A stretch of DNA of 51,928 bases from CAZPKH01 sp964407165. Lineage in GTDB: Bacteria; Bacteroidota; Bacteroidia; Bacteroidales; Muribaculaceae. Each line of letters begins with the position of its first letter. Position 1 is the first letter of the stretch. Both the position numbers and the translations under genes were made by a program. This document shows, piece by piece, positions 15,736 through 25,012 of this stretch. Under the pieces are notes generated by a model. The model saw only the letters and a list, made by a program, of their open reading frames with translations. It ran no database searches and was not told the origin of the DNA. The DNA lies in assembly GCA_964407165.1 (NCBI GenBank), contig CAYOUJ010000012.1:1-51928 (forward strand), in the 5' to 3' direction.

Positions 15736-16254
15736 TCAGAGCATCTGGAGGGCGCGGAGGTGCTCGAGTATCTCGAGACGGGATAGTGTGCGCTGCTCCT
15801 GCAGATGGTGTGCGAAGTCGTGCGCAACGCCCTGCACACCGCTGTGAGAGAAGATGCGGAAGAGGTAGTCATAATTCTTGTTGAACAGCCGCTCGAGCTC
15901 GTCATCCTCGAGCGAGCAACTCTCGCGTCCCTCCTCGCAGACCACGTCGTGGAGCTCCTGCTTGACCTCGAAGCGCACTGGCGTGCCGTCTAACACTAAG
16001 CAGCGGCAGAGTGCATTCGAGAGCACCGACACCATTGAGAGGTTATATGAGCGTAGCAGCTGGTTCCACGAGTTCTTGGCCGACAGGCGCGGGCTTGCGG
16101 TGACGTAATATTCGGAAGTATAGCGCAGCATGTCGTCCGCGGGTCCGTCGATGGTAAGGGAGTCGAGGTATTTCTCGCCGTCATACACCACCAGGCCAAT
16201 GGCCATGCCGGTGGCGCCATAGCAGCGGTCTTGTTCGTTACGGTAACCTAACAT
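15736..16254 (-). CDS. Conserved Bacteroidales protein, unknown function
   Basis: A 172-residue soluble protein without signal peptide or membrane helix. It begins MLGYRNEQDRCYGATGMAIG and contains RLSAKNSWNQLLRSYNLSMVS in the middle and an acidic stretch (SLEDDELERLFNKNYDYLF) later; four cysteines are scattered and form no obvious metal site. It looks like a conserved Bacteroidales hypothetical encoded beside the large propeller protein gene, 86 bases downstream of it on the same strand, with a TGATTAG palindrome between. No function can be assigned from sequence alone. Confidence 0.65.
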   Translation of the reverse strand: MLGYRNEQDRCYGATGMAIGLVVYDGEKYLDSLTIDGPADDMLRYTSEYYVTASPRLSAKNSWNQLLRSYNLSMVSVLSNALCRCLVLDGTPVRFEVKQELHDVVCEEGRESCSLEDDELERLFNKNYDYLFRIFSHSGVQGVAHDFAHHLQEQRTLSRLEILEHLRALQML

Positions 16255-16267
16255 ATTATTGGGTGAT

Positions 16268-16336
16268 AAGTGATTAGTGACAAGTGATTAGCGACAGCCC
16301 GAAAACTTGTCACTAATCACTTAACGCTAATCACTT
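16268..16336. repeat. Compound palindrome of the TGATTAG phrase
   Basis: Perfect 17-base arms AAGTGATTAGTGACAAG (16268-16284) and complement (16306-16322), plus nested 12-base arms AAGTGATTAGCG (16282-16293) and complement (16325-16336). It sits between two co-directional minus-strand genes and may be a partial terminator or a processing site. Confidence 0.75.
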
Positions 16337-16340
16337 GAGA

Positions 16341-18857
16341 TTAGTTCACTACGAGTATCTTGGTGACGGGCTTTCCGGAGGCGCCGCTCTCGGCCTTCTG
16401 TGAGGCGAATACGTAGTATACGCCGGTGCGGACGCGGTTGCCGGCTGTGTCACAGCCGTCCCACATATACATGCCGCCCTGTGAGAGGTCAGAGCGCATG
16501 ACATTGCCCATGGCGTCGCAGATCTTGATATATGAGTCCTCCATCAGGCCGTTGATGGTGATCCAACCGGTGTACTCGGGGCGCACGGGGTTGGGGTAGG
16601 CATATACGTCGGAGTAGTCAGCCTGGGCAGGGGTTGAGGAGGAATTATAGACAGCGAGGCCGTGTGAGGTGCCGGCATAGACCTTGTTGCTCAGGGGATC
16701 GGCGAGCACACAGTTGATCTGGTTGTCGGGGAGGTAGCTGTTTTCTGTGGTAAACTGGTCGATAATCTCAGAGCCGTCGGCGCTGACGAGGTAGAGGCCT
16801 GAGTTTTGAGTGGCAAACCACTTGCGGTTGGATGGATCTACTGAAATGCCAAGGATATACTCGGTGTCGAGCAGATAGTCGGCATAGTCTGTGCCGTCGT
16901 TACGGGGCACCTTCACGCGCTTGGCGGTGTAGGTTGAAGAATTAGCCATGGCAGTGGGGTCTTCAATCTTGAGTACGCCCGTGGCGTTGCCGCCAATCCA
17001 GATGGCGCCGTCGGCGTCTTCAGCTATGCCCATGCAGTGCTCAAACGAGAACGACTTGCCGTCCTGGTCGGTAATCTCGGTCCAGATTGTCCACGTGTCG
17101 TCGGTGAAGTTGTCGAAGGTTCCCTTGGTGTCGTAAACCAGCAGACGTGTCGACTCGTAACCCATCATGAAGATGATACAGTTTGACTTCTCGCAAACCA
17201 CTACCTCGGTGTCGCGGAAGAATACGCCGCCGATGTTCATGAAGTTGTTGACGATGGTGGAATATCGTGAGTCGTTCTTGAGGTTGATCCAGTCGGCCTC
17301 GGTGACGTTGTTGTTGAGCTTGGTCTTGGCGTATGGAAGTATCATCATGTCTACCCCGGAGTAGTTGGGGTATCCGGCAGACATGACCCAAAGGTTGCCG
17401 CCGCGGTCCACGGCTGCCGACTGTGCCATGATGCCGCCCCAGTATTCGGTAGTGCCCTCACGCACTTTCATGGGTGAGTTGGTCTCGTTGTAATGTGCCA
17501 CCTGCACGCCGTCGACAAACTTGTAGACGCCCTCTGAACCGGTACCCCAGAAGAAGGTGTTGGTGTCGAATCTGTCAGGAGCGACGTCGGCAGGAGCCAT
17601 AAGATACTTGAGGCCGTAGCCGTTTTGCTGCGTGAGCTGGCGGGCTGTGAGCACCTCCACATCTTGCGGCGTGGCGGAGGTGAGCTCGCCGTTGACAAAG
17701 ATATTGAGGTAGCCTACGTCATAGTATCCGTCACCGTGGCCGCTATCGGTATTCTTGATATGGTTTACGGCGGCAGCGCTACTGTAGATCTGAGTTTTGT
17801 CAGGGCCGAGGACGAAGTGGCCGACCTTGGCCACGTTGGCGGCCGTGGGGCGGAAGGGGCCTATAGTGGGAACACAGCCGCTGTCGGAATAATCGTTATA
17901 GGCAATGCCATTGGCGCGGGAAAATGCCCAGTAGTGAGTGGTAGAGCAATATGAGGTGTAACGTGAATATTCATTGTTCACCTTATATACCTTGTTTACT
18001 ACCGAGCCGTTCTTTACCACGTTAAAATGGCGTGTTCCATTGTCGTTGCAGAGCACTGTGACACCTCCGTCGGAGTTTAGGAAAGCGTTGGTTGCGACAG
18101 CGCCGGAGGCCACGAGGTCGCGGGTGAAGGTAAGCTTGTCATAGTCAAAGACGAGCTTGTAAAGGGCTGAGTTAGATACAATATAGATGTATTCGTCGTC
18201 ACCGGGGACGAGTATCTTTGAGCAGTCGTCGGTCTCGCTGAAGCGCTTGAAGACGCTGTAGTCTACATGGCTGCCGCTGACGGGCGCCCAGCGGTAGGCG
18301 CGGGATCCGGTGGCAGTGGAGCCGATGTGCAGTATGATATGTCCCTGGTGTATCATCAGACCCGAGACTATGAAGCCATAGTTGCCCGACTCGATGACAC
18401 AATGCTTCTTCTCATCAAAGATGACCAGACCGAAAGAGGTGCCGACATAAATCTTGTCGTCGTAGAAAGCTACGTCGTAGATGTCTTTGTCGGTCATCAT
18501 CACGGCGTCCTTGATGTCTGACATGTTGACCACCGTGTTGTCGTCATAGAGCAGGTCGATGTTCGAATTTGAGTATACCACCACCAGGTATTTGCCCGAG
18601 TAGTTGTAGAATATATTGCTTACTTCGCTGTCGCTAAGCAGGTTTCGGCGCGTGTAGCCATACGATTCGTTAGTGTTGCGATCGTATGAGAACAGCGAGG
18701 TGCCGGAGATGTAATAAAGTTTGCCGGAGCCGGTCTCTATCAGCGTCGGCGGCTCGTCGACATAGGTGGGATAGAGATACCACTCGCCCGAAAGCATCTG
18801 GGCCGGCGATGCCAGCGGCAGAAGCGAGAGCAGCAGTATTATTAGTTTTTTGACCAT
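16341..18857 (-). CDS. PorZ-like beta-propeller protein of the type IX secretion group
   Basis: An 838-residue exported protein. The signal peptide is residues 1-19 (LLLSLLPLASPAQ). Two beta-propeller-like regions of short WD-like blades fill about residues 25-750, with phrases such as KLYYISGTSLFSYDR and GAIWIGGNATGVLKIED like those of two-component-regulator propellers. The C-terminus (about 755-838) contains VYAYPNPVRPEYTGWITING and GVYYVFASQ, a type IX sorting-type domain. Architecture and length resemble PorZ of Porphyromonas, which helps attach anionic lipopolysaccharide to type IX cargo at the cell surface. The identification as PorZ rather than another propeller protein is moderate. 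It lies 23 bases downstream of rdgB and is probably co-transcribed with it. Confidence 0.75.
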   Translation of the reverse strand: MVKKLIILLLSLLPLASPAQMLSGEWYLYPTYVDEPPTLIETGSGKLYYISGTSLFSYDRNTNESYGYTRRNLLSDSEVSNIFYNYSGKYLVVVYSNSNIDLLYDDNTVVNMSDIKDAVMMTDKDIYDVAFYDDKIYVGTSFGLVIFDEKKHCVIESGNYGFIVSGLMIHQGHIILHIGSTATGSRAYRWAPVSGSHVDYSVFKRFSETDDCSKILVPGDDEYIYIVSNSALYKLVFDYDKLTFTRDLVASGAVATNAFLNSDGGVTVLCNDNGTRHFNVVKNGSVVNKVYKVNNEYSRYTSYCSTTHYWAFSRANGIAYNDYSDSGCVPTIGPFRPTAANVAKVGHFVLGPDKTQIYSSAAAVNHIKNTDSGHGDGYYDVGYLNIFVNGELTSATPQDVEVLTARQLTQQNGYGLKYLMAPADVAPDRFDTNTFFWGTGSEGVYKFVDGVQVAHYNETNSPMKVREGTTEYWGGIMAQSAAVDRGGNLWVMSAGYPNYSGVDMMILPYAKTKLNNNVTEADWINLKNDSRYSTIVNNFMNIGGVFFRDTEVVVCEKSNCIIFMMGYESTRLLVYDTKGTFDNFTDDTWTIWTEITDQDGKSFSFEHCMGIAEDADGAIWIGGNATGVLKIEDPTAMANSSTYTAKRVKVPRNDGTDYADYLLDTEYILGISVDPSNRKWFATQNSGLYLVSADGSEIIDQFTTENSYLPDNQINCVLADPLSNKVYAGTSHGLAVYNSSSTPAQADYSDVYAYPNPVRPEYTGWITINGLMEDSYIKICDAMGNVMRSDLSQGGMYMWDGCDTAGNRVRTGVYYVFASQKAESGASGKPVTKILVVN

Positions 18858-18880
18858 TGCTTGTGTATATGTGATTGGTG

Positions 18881-19465
18881 TTATCGGTTAGTCAAGTAAT
18901 TGATAAAAGCCTCGACAGCACGTCCGCGGTGGCTCAGCGAGTTCTTCTGCTCGGGCGTCATCTGGGCGAAGGTGATGTCAAATCCGGCGGGACGGAAGAC
19001 AGGGTCGTAACCGAAGCCGTCGGTGCCTGCCGGAGAGGTATCAATAAAACCTTCGACGGCGCCGTGATGACAGGTGACAATGTCACCCTCTACCATTGCG
19101 ATGACCGTGCGGAACGCCGCACGGCGGTCTGTGACGCCTTCCATAAGCTGCAAGAGCTTGCGGACGTTGTCGGCAGGAGTGCAGTGCTCGCCGGCGAAGC
19201 GTGCCGAGTAGACCCCCGGGGCGCCGTCCAGAGCCTCTACGAAGAGGCCGGTGTCGTCGGCAAAACAGTCGTAGCCGTAACGCTCATTTACAAACCGTGC
19301 CTTCTGCTCGGCATTGCCCTCAAGTGTGTCGGCCGTCTCTGGGATCTCCTCGTGGCAGCCGATGTCGGCGAGAGAGAGCACGCAGTAAGCGTCGCCCATT
19401 ATTTGGCGTATCTCATCGAGCTTGTAGGGGTTGTTGGTGGCAAATACTATCTTGCGGGGGGTCAT
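18881..19465 (-). CDS. rdgB: XTP/dITP diphosphatase
   Basis: A 194-residue HAM1/RdgB-family nucleotide-pool sanitising enzyme that hydrolyses dITP, XTP and related bases to the monophosphate, preventing their incorporation into DNA. The substrate loop FATNNPYKLDEI is near the start, the metal site FADDTGLFVEALDG and GVYSARFAG in the middle, and the C-terminal SHRGRAVEAF box is intact. Length is normal for the family. It lies downstream of leuS, separated by a long palindrome, and immediately upstream of the PorZ-like gene. Confidence 0.95.
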   Translation of the reverse strand: MTPRKIVFATNNPYKLDEIRQIMGDAYCVLSLADIGCHEEIPETADTLEGNAEQKARFVNERYGYDCFADDTGLFVEALDGAPGVYSARFAGEHCTPADNVRKLLQLMEGVTDRRAAFRTVIAMVEGDIVTCHHGAVEGFIDTSPAGTDGFGYDPVFRPAGFDITFAQMTPEQKNSLSHRGRAVEAFINYLTNR

Positions 19466-19517
19466 GTCGATACTTTTACTTATAATTAACGCTCAAATGC
19501 CTTAAATATTTTGTCAG

Positions 19518-19583
19518 ACAACAGATTTCACGGATTTCACGGATTTTCAATAATATATCCGTGAAATCCGTGAAATCTGTTGT
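19518..19583. repeat. Palindrome of the CGGATTTCA phrase, copy 1
   Basis: Perfect 27-base arms at 19518-19544 and 19557-19583, each two ATTTCACGG units plus ACAACAG, around a 12-base AT loop. It lies between leuS and rdgB, both minus strand. A second copy is at 25013-25088. Confidence 0.85.
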
Positions 19584-19593
19584 TTTCTGTATA

Positions 19594-22365
19594 TTAGCCG
19601 ACCACGATATTAACTATCTTGCGGGGGACGACGATGACCTTGCGGACAGTCTTGCCTTCTACCCACTTGGCGGCTGCGGGGTTGGCGAGGGCTGCCTCCT
19701 GCACCTGCTCGGAGGTTGCGTCGACCGGCATCTCGATGGTGAAGCGAGCCTTCCCATTGAACGAAACGGCATACTTTACGGTGTCCTCCTTGAGGTAAGC
19801 CTCGTTGTGCTTGGGCCACTGTGCATCGACTATAGTGCCTTCGCGGCCTATGGCGTGCCACAGCTCCTCGGTGACGTGGGGAGCGAAAGGACAGAGTACC
19901 ACGAGCAGGTCGGCAAGCACCTGGCGCGACCGGCACTTCTGCGCCGTAAGTTCGTTGACGCAGATCATGAACGCGGCCACTGAGGTGTTGTATGAGAACG
20001 TCTCGATGTCGCCGGTAACCTTCTTGATGAGCTTGTGGACAGATTTGAGCGACTCGGGCGTGGCCGGCTCGTCATTGACCAGCAGCTCGTCACCCTTGTA
20101 GAAGAGGCTCCAGAGTTTCTTGATGAAGCGGTTGACTCCGTCAATGCCGTTGGTGTCCCAGGGTTTCGACTGCTCCAGCGGGCCGAGGAACATCTCATAC
20201 AGGCGCAGCGTGTCGGCGCCATAGCACTCGACGATGTCGTCGGGGTTGACAACGTTGAACATCGACTTCGACATCTTTTCCACGGCATAGCCACAGATGT
20301 ATTTGCCATCCTCAAGGATGAACTCGGCATCGGCGTAGTCGGGACGCCAGGCACGGAACTTCTCGATGTCGAGCTCGTCGTTGCTGACTATGTTGACGTC
20401 GACGTGGATAGGGGTGACGTCGTAGTCCTTCTTCAGGCCGTATGAAACAAAGGTGTTGGTGTCTTTGATGCGGTATACGAAGTTGCTGCGGCCTTGTATC
20501 ATGCCCTGGTTGACGAGCTTGCGGAAGGGCTCCTCCTCGACTACGATGCCGATATCAAAGAGAAACTTGTTCCAGAACCGGCTGTAAATAAGGTGGCCTG
20601 TTGCGTGCTCGGTGCCGCCTATGTACAGGTCGACGTTGCGCCAGTATTCATCAGCCTCACGTGAGACGAGAGCATCGTTGTTACGCGGGTCCATGTAGCG
20701 TAGGTAGTAAGCCGAAGAGCCTGCGAAGCCGGGCATGGTGTTAAGCTCGATGGGATAGCCTTCCTCGGTGACCCACCCCTTGGCGCGGCCCAGGGGTGGC
20801 TCGCCGGTCTCGGTGGGCAGATATTTGTCGACCTCGGGCAGGAGCAGCGGCAGCTTGCTCTCTTCCATCACCTCAGGGATGCCGTCTTTGTAATAGACAG
20901 GGAACGGCTCGCCCCAGTAGCGCTGGCGGCTGAAGATGGCGTCGCGCAGGCGGTAGTTGACCTTGATCTTGCCGATGCCCTTCTCCTCGATAAAGCGCTT
21001 GGTCTTGGCGATGGCGTCTACCACCTCCAGGCCGTTGAGGTCAAGCTCGGGGCCGCAGGAATTGATCATGCGGCCGCTCTTGGCGTCGAAACTCTCCTCA
21101 CTGACGTCCGCTCCCTCTATCAGGGGGATGATGGGGAGGTCGAAGTGGCGCGCAAAGGCGTAGTCGCGGGAGTCATGGGCGGGGACAGCCATGATGGCGC
21201 CGGTGCCGTAACCGGCAAGCACATAGTCGCTTATCCATACCGGTATCTGCTCGCCTGTGAGGGGGTTGACGGCATAAGAGCCGGAGAAGACGCCACTGAC
21301 CTTCTTGTCGATCATACGCTCGCGCTCGGTCTTGTGCTTCACCACGTCGATATAGGCGTCAACCTCAGCCTTTTGCTCGGGGGTAGTGAGTTGCTTTACA
21401 TACTCGCTCTCGGGGGCGAGCACCATGAAGGTGACGCCGAAGATGGTGTCGGCGCGGGTGGTGAAGATCTCCAGCTCGACGTCGCTGCCGGCCACCTTGA
21501 AGCGCATCTCGGCGCCCTCTGAGCGGCCTATCCAGTTGCGCTGCGTCTCCTTGAGCGAGTCAGTCCAGTCGATGGAGTCAAGGCCGTCGAGCAAGCGCTG
21601 AGCGTAGGCGCTCACACGCAGGCACCACTGGTACATGAGCTTCTGCTCCACCGGGTATCCGCCGCGGATGCTCAGGCCCTCGCTAACCTCGTCGTTGGCA
21701 AGGACGGTGCCAAGCTGAGGACACCAGTTGACCATGGTGTTGCCGAGGTAGGCGATACGATAGTTCATCAGCGTGTCTGATCGCTGCTTTTCGTCCATGG
21801 CCTTCCACTCGTCGGCTGTGAAGGCCATCTCGGAGGTGCAGGCTGCGGTAATGCCGTTGGTGCCGCTCTGCTCAAACTTATCTACAAGCTCGGCGATGGG
21901 GCGTGCCTTCTGCGCGGCGGTGTCGTAATAGCTGCCGAACATCTTGATGAACGCCCACTGCGTCCACTTGTAATACTCCGGGTCGCAGGTGCGCAGCTCG
22001 CGGCTCCAGTCGTAGCAGAAGCCTATCTTGTCGAGCTGGCTGCGATACCGGGCGATGTTGTCGGTAGTGGTTTTCTCCGGGTGCTGCCCGGTCTGTATGG
22101 CATACTGCTCGGCGGGGAGGCCGTATGCGTCGTAGCCCATGGGATGCAGCACATTGTAGCCCTGCAGACGCTTGTAGCGCGAGAAGATGTCGGAAGCGAT
22201 GTAGCCTAACGGATGGCCTACGTGCAGGCCGGCGCCGGAGGGGTAGGGGAACATGTCGAGCACGTAGAACTTGGGACGGCTATTATCAATGTCTACCTTG
22301 TAAATGTCGTTGTCGCGCCAGTACTGCTGCCAGCGCTGCTCTATTTCGCGGTGTTTGTATTCCAT
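19594..22365 (-). CDS. leuS: Leucine--tRNA ligase
   Basis: A 923-residue class Ia aminoacyl-tRNA synthetase that charges tRNA-Leu. The HIGH motif is HVGH at residues 48-51 (SGAGLHVGHPLGY) and the KMSKS motif is intact in EKMSKSMFNVVNPDD at about residues 695-705. The CP1 editing domain lies between (MAVPAHDSRDYAFARHFDLP), and the C-terminal anticodon-binding region ends with VRKVIVVPRKIVNIVVG. The start MEYKHREIEQRWQQYW is the conserved N-terminus. It follows nadA on the same strand and precedes rdgB, so a nadA-leuS-rdgB-porZ-like transcription unit is possible, punctuated by palindromes. Confidence 0.98.
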   Translation of the reverse strand: MEYKHREIEQRWQQYWRDNDIYKVDIDNSRPKFYVLDMFPYPSGAGLHVGHPLGYIASDIFSRYKRLQGYNVLHPMGYDAYGLPAEQYAIQTGQHPEKTTTDNIARYRSQLDKIGFCYDWSRELRTCDPEYYKWTQWAFIKMFGSYYDTAAQKARPIAELVDKFEQSGTNGITAACTSEMAFTADEWKAMDEKQRSDTLMNYRIAYLGNTMVNWCPQLGTVLANDEVSEGLSIRGGYPVEQKLMYQWCLRVSAYAQRLLDGLDSIDWTDSLKETQRNWIGRSEGAEMRFKVAGSDVELEIFTTRADTIFGVTFMVLAPESEYVKQLTTPEQKAEVDAYIDVVKHKTERERMIDKKVSGVFSGSYAVNPLTGEQIPVWISDYVLAGYGTGAIMAVPAHDSRDYAFARHFDLPIIPLIEGADVSEESFDAKSGRMINSCGPELDLNGLEVVDAIAKTKRFIEEKGIGKIKVNYRLRDAIFSRQRYWGEPFPVYYKDGIPEVMEESKLPLLLPEVDKYLPTETGEPPLGRAKGWVTEEGYPIELNTMPGFAGSSAYYLRYMDPRNNDALVSREADEYWRNVDLYIGGTEHATGHLIYSRFWNKFLFDIGIVVEEEPFRKLVNQGMIQGRSNFVYRIKDTNTFVSYGLKKDYDVTPIHVDVNIVSNDELDIEKFRAWRPDYADAEFILEDGKYICGYAVEKMSKSMFNVVNPDDIVECYGADTLRLYEMFLGPLEQSKPWDTNGIDGVNRFIKKLWSLFYKGDELLVNDEPATPESLKSVHKLIKKVTGDIETFSYNTSVAAFMICVNELTAQKCRSRQVLADLLVVLCPFAPHVTEELWHAIGREGTIVDAQWPKHNEAYLKEDTVKYAVSFNGKARFTIEMPVDATSEQVQEAALANPAAAKWVEGKTVRKVIVVPRKIVNIVVG

Positions 22366-22375
22366 TTTTTTTGAT

Positions 22376-22420
22376 TATCTATCGATGGTTATCGATTGGC
22401 TATCGATTTTTATCGATTAT
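22376..22420. repeat. TATCGATGGTTATCGATT phrase repeat
   Basis: Four spaced TATCGAT units fill the 66-base gap between the end of nadA and the start of leuS. Partial dyads exist but no single long stem. Confidence 0.65.
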
Positions 22421-22431
22421 TTATTTTTTTA

Positions 22432-23370
22432 TTAGCTGAGGGAGAGCATGCGTTTGATGGGTATTACGGCCTTGGCTGCTATCTCAGGGTCGATGTGCAC
22501 CTGCGGAGCCATGTCGCGAAGGGCCTTATACAGCTTGTTGAGGGTGTTGAGCTTCATGTAGGCGCAGTCGTTGCAGGAACATGTGCTGTCGGTGCCGGGA
22601 GCCGGGATGAAAGTCTTGTCGGGGCACTTGCGACGCATCTCGTGCAGGATGCCGCTCTCGGTGACCACAATGAACTCACGGGCTTCAGAGTCGCAGGCAT
22701 ACTTTAAGAGCACTGCGGTGGATCCAACCTTGTCGGCCACCAGGCGCACCGGCTTGGGACACTCGGGGTGTACAAGCACCTTTGCCTCGGGATGCTCCTG
22801 CTTGAGCTTGAGTATGCTCTCGAGCGAGAAGCGCTCATGCACGTGGCAGGCGCCGTCCCAAAGCACCATCTGGCGGCCCGTCTCGGCGTTTATGTAGTCA
22901 CCGAGGTTGCGGTCGGGGCCGAAGATTATCTTCTCTTCCATAGGCAATGAGTCTACCACCTTGCGGGCGTTGCCGGAGGTGACCACTATGTCTGTCAGGG
23001 CCTTTACGGCTGCGGAGGTATTGACATAGCTGATGACCGTGTGGCCGGGATGCTCCTCAATAAATTTGGAGAAGGCGTCGGCGGGGCAGCTGTCGGCGAG
23101 CGAGCAGCCGGCCTCCGGGTCGGGAATGAGCACCACCTTGTCGGGGCAGAGTATCTTGGCCGTCTCTCCCATGAAGTGGACGCCGCAGAGCACTATCACC
23201 GGCTCGTCGAGCGTGGCCGCCTTCTGCGCCAGCGCCAGGGAGTCGCCAATGTAGTCGGCCACCTCCTGTATCTCGGGGAGAGTGTAATAGTGGGCCATGA
23301 TTACGGCGTCGCGCTCGCGCTTGAGGCGCTCTATCTCGGCGCGCAACTCGTCGGCTTTCTTAACAACCAT
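22432..23370 (-). CDS. nadA: Quinolinate synthase A
   Basis: A 312-residue [4Fe-4S] enzyme that condenses iminoaspartate with dihydroxyacetone phosphate to quinolinate in NAD synthesis. The three cluster cysteines are in EAGCSLADS (about residue 89), VHPECPKPV (second third) and the GTDSTCSCNDC region near the C-terminus. AHYYTLPEIQEVADYIGDS and CGVHFMGETAKIL match the substrate site. Neither nadB nor nadC is in the window. It is the last minus-strand gene before the AT-rich putative origin, and its promoter probably lies within that gap. Confidence 0.96.
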   Translation of the reverse strand: MVVKKADELRAEIERLKRERDAVIMAHYYTLPEIQEVADYIGDSLALAQKAATLDEPVIVLCGVHFMGETAKILCPDKVVLIPDPEAGCSLADSCPADAFSKFIEEHPGHTVISYVNTSAAVKALTDIVVTSGNARKVVDSLPMEEKIIFGPDRNLGDYINAETGRQMVLWDGACHVHERFSLESILKLKQEHPEAKVLVHPECPKPVRLVADKVGSTAVLLKYACDSEAREFIVVTESGILHEMRRKCPDKTFIPAPGTDSTCSCNDCAYMKLNTLNKLYKALRDMAPQVHIDPEIAAKAVIPIKRMLSLS

Positions 23371-23384
23371 TATCTATTACTTAA

Positions 23385-23935
23385 AAAATAAAGTTTTAAA
23401 ATTTTTTTTCAATAATAGCAATAATAAGTGTCAATAGTGATGAAAACTTTTCGGCCAAAAGCTTGCAAAAGTGAGTTATTGCAGTGGGCTTTACAAGTAA
23501 TCATAAATAATAAACACCCTAAAAGGCTTATTTATTGAAAAATAACAGAATTATTAACACCCTGTTAACAACGTGCAAAGTTAATAATTTTTTAGCACAT
23601 ACAGAGAAGATAAAGGTTGAAAAGGGGGTAGAAACACCTCTTGAAACTTTCGTATAAAAAATTTGGAAGATTGGAAACGGCGTAGGTATATATAAACTCT
23701 CGAAAAAACCAACCAAAACTTTTAAAAATTTATCAACACCCTATCAACACCATCTACCACGGGTTATCAACACCTATTCAATACATTATTAAAGACCAGA
23801 ATGTGAAAGGGGCTTTTTTATGGTAAAAGGGCCGGTGTATATCACATGTTTTGCTATCTCGTCAGAATGTATATGTAATCTTTTAAAATTTTTATTCACC
23901 GTGCGTTTATACTATTTAAAAGACGGTGACGTTAT
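23385..23935. other. oriC: Putative chromosomal replication origin (oriC)
   Basis: A gene-free AT-rich stretch between nadA (leftward) and a radical SAM gene (rightward). It holds DnaA-box-like nonamers on the plus strand: TTATCAACA at 23730-23738 and 23764-23772, CTATCAACA at 23741-23749 and TTATTAACA at 23551-23559, several followed by CC(C). The E. coli R-box is TTATNCACA, so these differ by one or two bases. AT runs next to them (TTTTAAAAATTTA) could be the unwinding element. Around it, genes run mainly leftward for 7.6 kb and mainly rightward for 20 kb, as expected if replication and transcription are co-oriented. mnmG and a parS site are nearby. No gene was recognised here. Confidence 0.65.
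23576..23583 (-). promoter_or_regulatory. Possible nadA promoter inside the origin region
   Basis: Reads TAACTTTG on the minus strand, an exact -7 match, about 200 bases before the nadA start. No closer candidate was found. Confidence 0.4.
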
Positions 23936-23999
23936 TTAAGAAGGAACCCTGCGGGAGGCTCCTTGCCATGTTAACATACCATAGTCTATCCCTGCGATA

Positions 24000-25007
24000 A
24001 TGAGCGAAACTTTACTCCCTACTGACGCGTCTATCATTCTCACATACAGGTGCCCCATGCGTTGCAAGATGTGCAACATTTGGAAGTATCCCACCGACAA
24101 GGCCGAGGAGATCAAGGCCGCTGACCTGCGGACGCTCCCCAAGCTCAAATTCATCAACCTGACGGGCGGCGAGCCGTTCGTGCGCGACGACCTCGACGAG
24201 ATAGTCGAGGAGTGCTACCGCCATGCCCCGCGCATAGTCATCAGCACCTCGGGATGGTTTGAGGACCGCGTGGTGGCCCTGGCCAATAAGTTTCCCAACA
24301 TCGGCATCCGCATCTCCATCGAGGGCCTGTCGCAGAAGAACGACGAGCTGCGCGGCCACGAGGGTGGCTTCGACCGCGGCCTGCGCACGCTGCTGACGCT
24401 GCGGCAGATGGGCCTGAAGGACATCGGCTTCGGGTGCACGGTGAGCAACAACAATTCCCGCGACATGCTCGCCCTCTACCAGCTGGCACGGCAGCTGGGG
24501 CTGGAGTTTGCCACGGCGGCGTTTCACAACAGTTTCTATTTCCACAAAGACGACAACCAGATCACCCGCCGCGACGAGGTGTGCGCCGACTTTGCGCAGC
24601 TCATCGAGTGGCAGCTCAAGGAGAATCATCCCAAGTCATGGTTCCGCGCCTATTTCAACGCGGGGCTGATCAACTATATCCACGGCAACAAGCGGCCTCT
24701 GCCCTGCGAGGCGGGGACGGCCAACTTCTTCATCGACCCGTGGGGTGAAGTGTTCCCCTGCAACGGCATGGAGGAGAAATTTTGGAAGGAGTCGATGGGC
24801 AACATCCACGACGCGCCGTTCATGGAGATCTGGCAGAGCGAGCAGGCGGCGAAGGTGCGCGAGAAGGTGCGCAACTGTCCCAAGAACTGCTGGATGGTGG
24901 GGACGGCGTCGCCGGTGATGCACAAGTATTTGAAGACGCCGGCGCGGTGGGCCATCAAGAACAAGCTGCGGAGCCTCCGCGGCCTCAAGCCCTGCCTCGA
25001 CGTATAG
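24000..25007 (+). CDS. Radical SAM/SPASM protein
   Basis: A 335-residue radical S-adenosylmethionine protein. The cluster motif CxxxCxxC is C18, C22, C25 in YRCPMRCKMC, followed by the GGEP motif (LTGGEPFVRDDL). A SPASM-type C-terminal region has PCEAGTANFFIDPWGEVFPC and CPKNCW, likely ligating an auxiliary cluster. Substrates of such proteins include peptides and lipid- or sugar-linked molecules; nothing adjacent indicates a peptide precursor, so the substrate is unknown. It starts just right of the putative origin. No TAnnTTTG box was found; an AAGGAACCC...GGCTCCTT hairpin lies at 23940-23963, upstream of the ATG. Confidence 0.88.
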   Translation: MSETLLPTDASIILTYRCPMRCKMCNIWKYPTDKAEEIKAADLRTLPKLKFINLTGGEPFVRDDLDEIVEECYRHAPRIVISTSGWFEDRVVALANKFPNIGIRISIEGLSQKNDELRGHEGGFDRGLRTLLTLRQMGLKDIGFGCTVSNNNSRDMLALYQLARQLGLEFATAAFHNSFYFHKDDNQITRRDEVCADFAQLIEWQLKENHPKSWFRAYFNAGLINYIHGNKRPLPCEAGTANFFIDPWGEVFPCNGMEEKFWKESMGNIHDAPFMEIWQSEQAAKVREKVRNCPKNCWMVGTASPVMHKYLKTPARWAIKNKLRSLRGLKPCLDV

Positions 25008-25012
25008 GCGCG

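Noticed and set aside
20650..20670. CCTCACGTGAGACG inside leuS as a second parS
   Set aside because: Only the CACGTGA core matches; the outer TGTT/AACA bases are missing.
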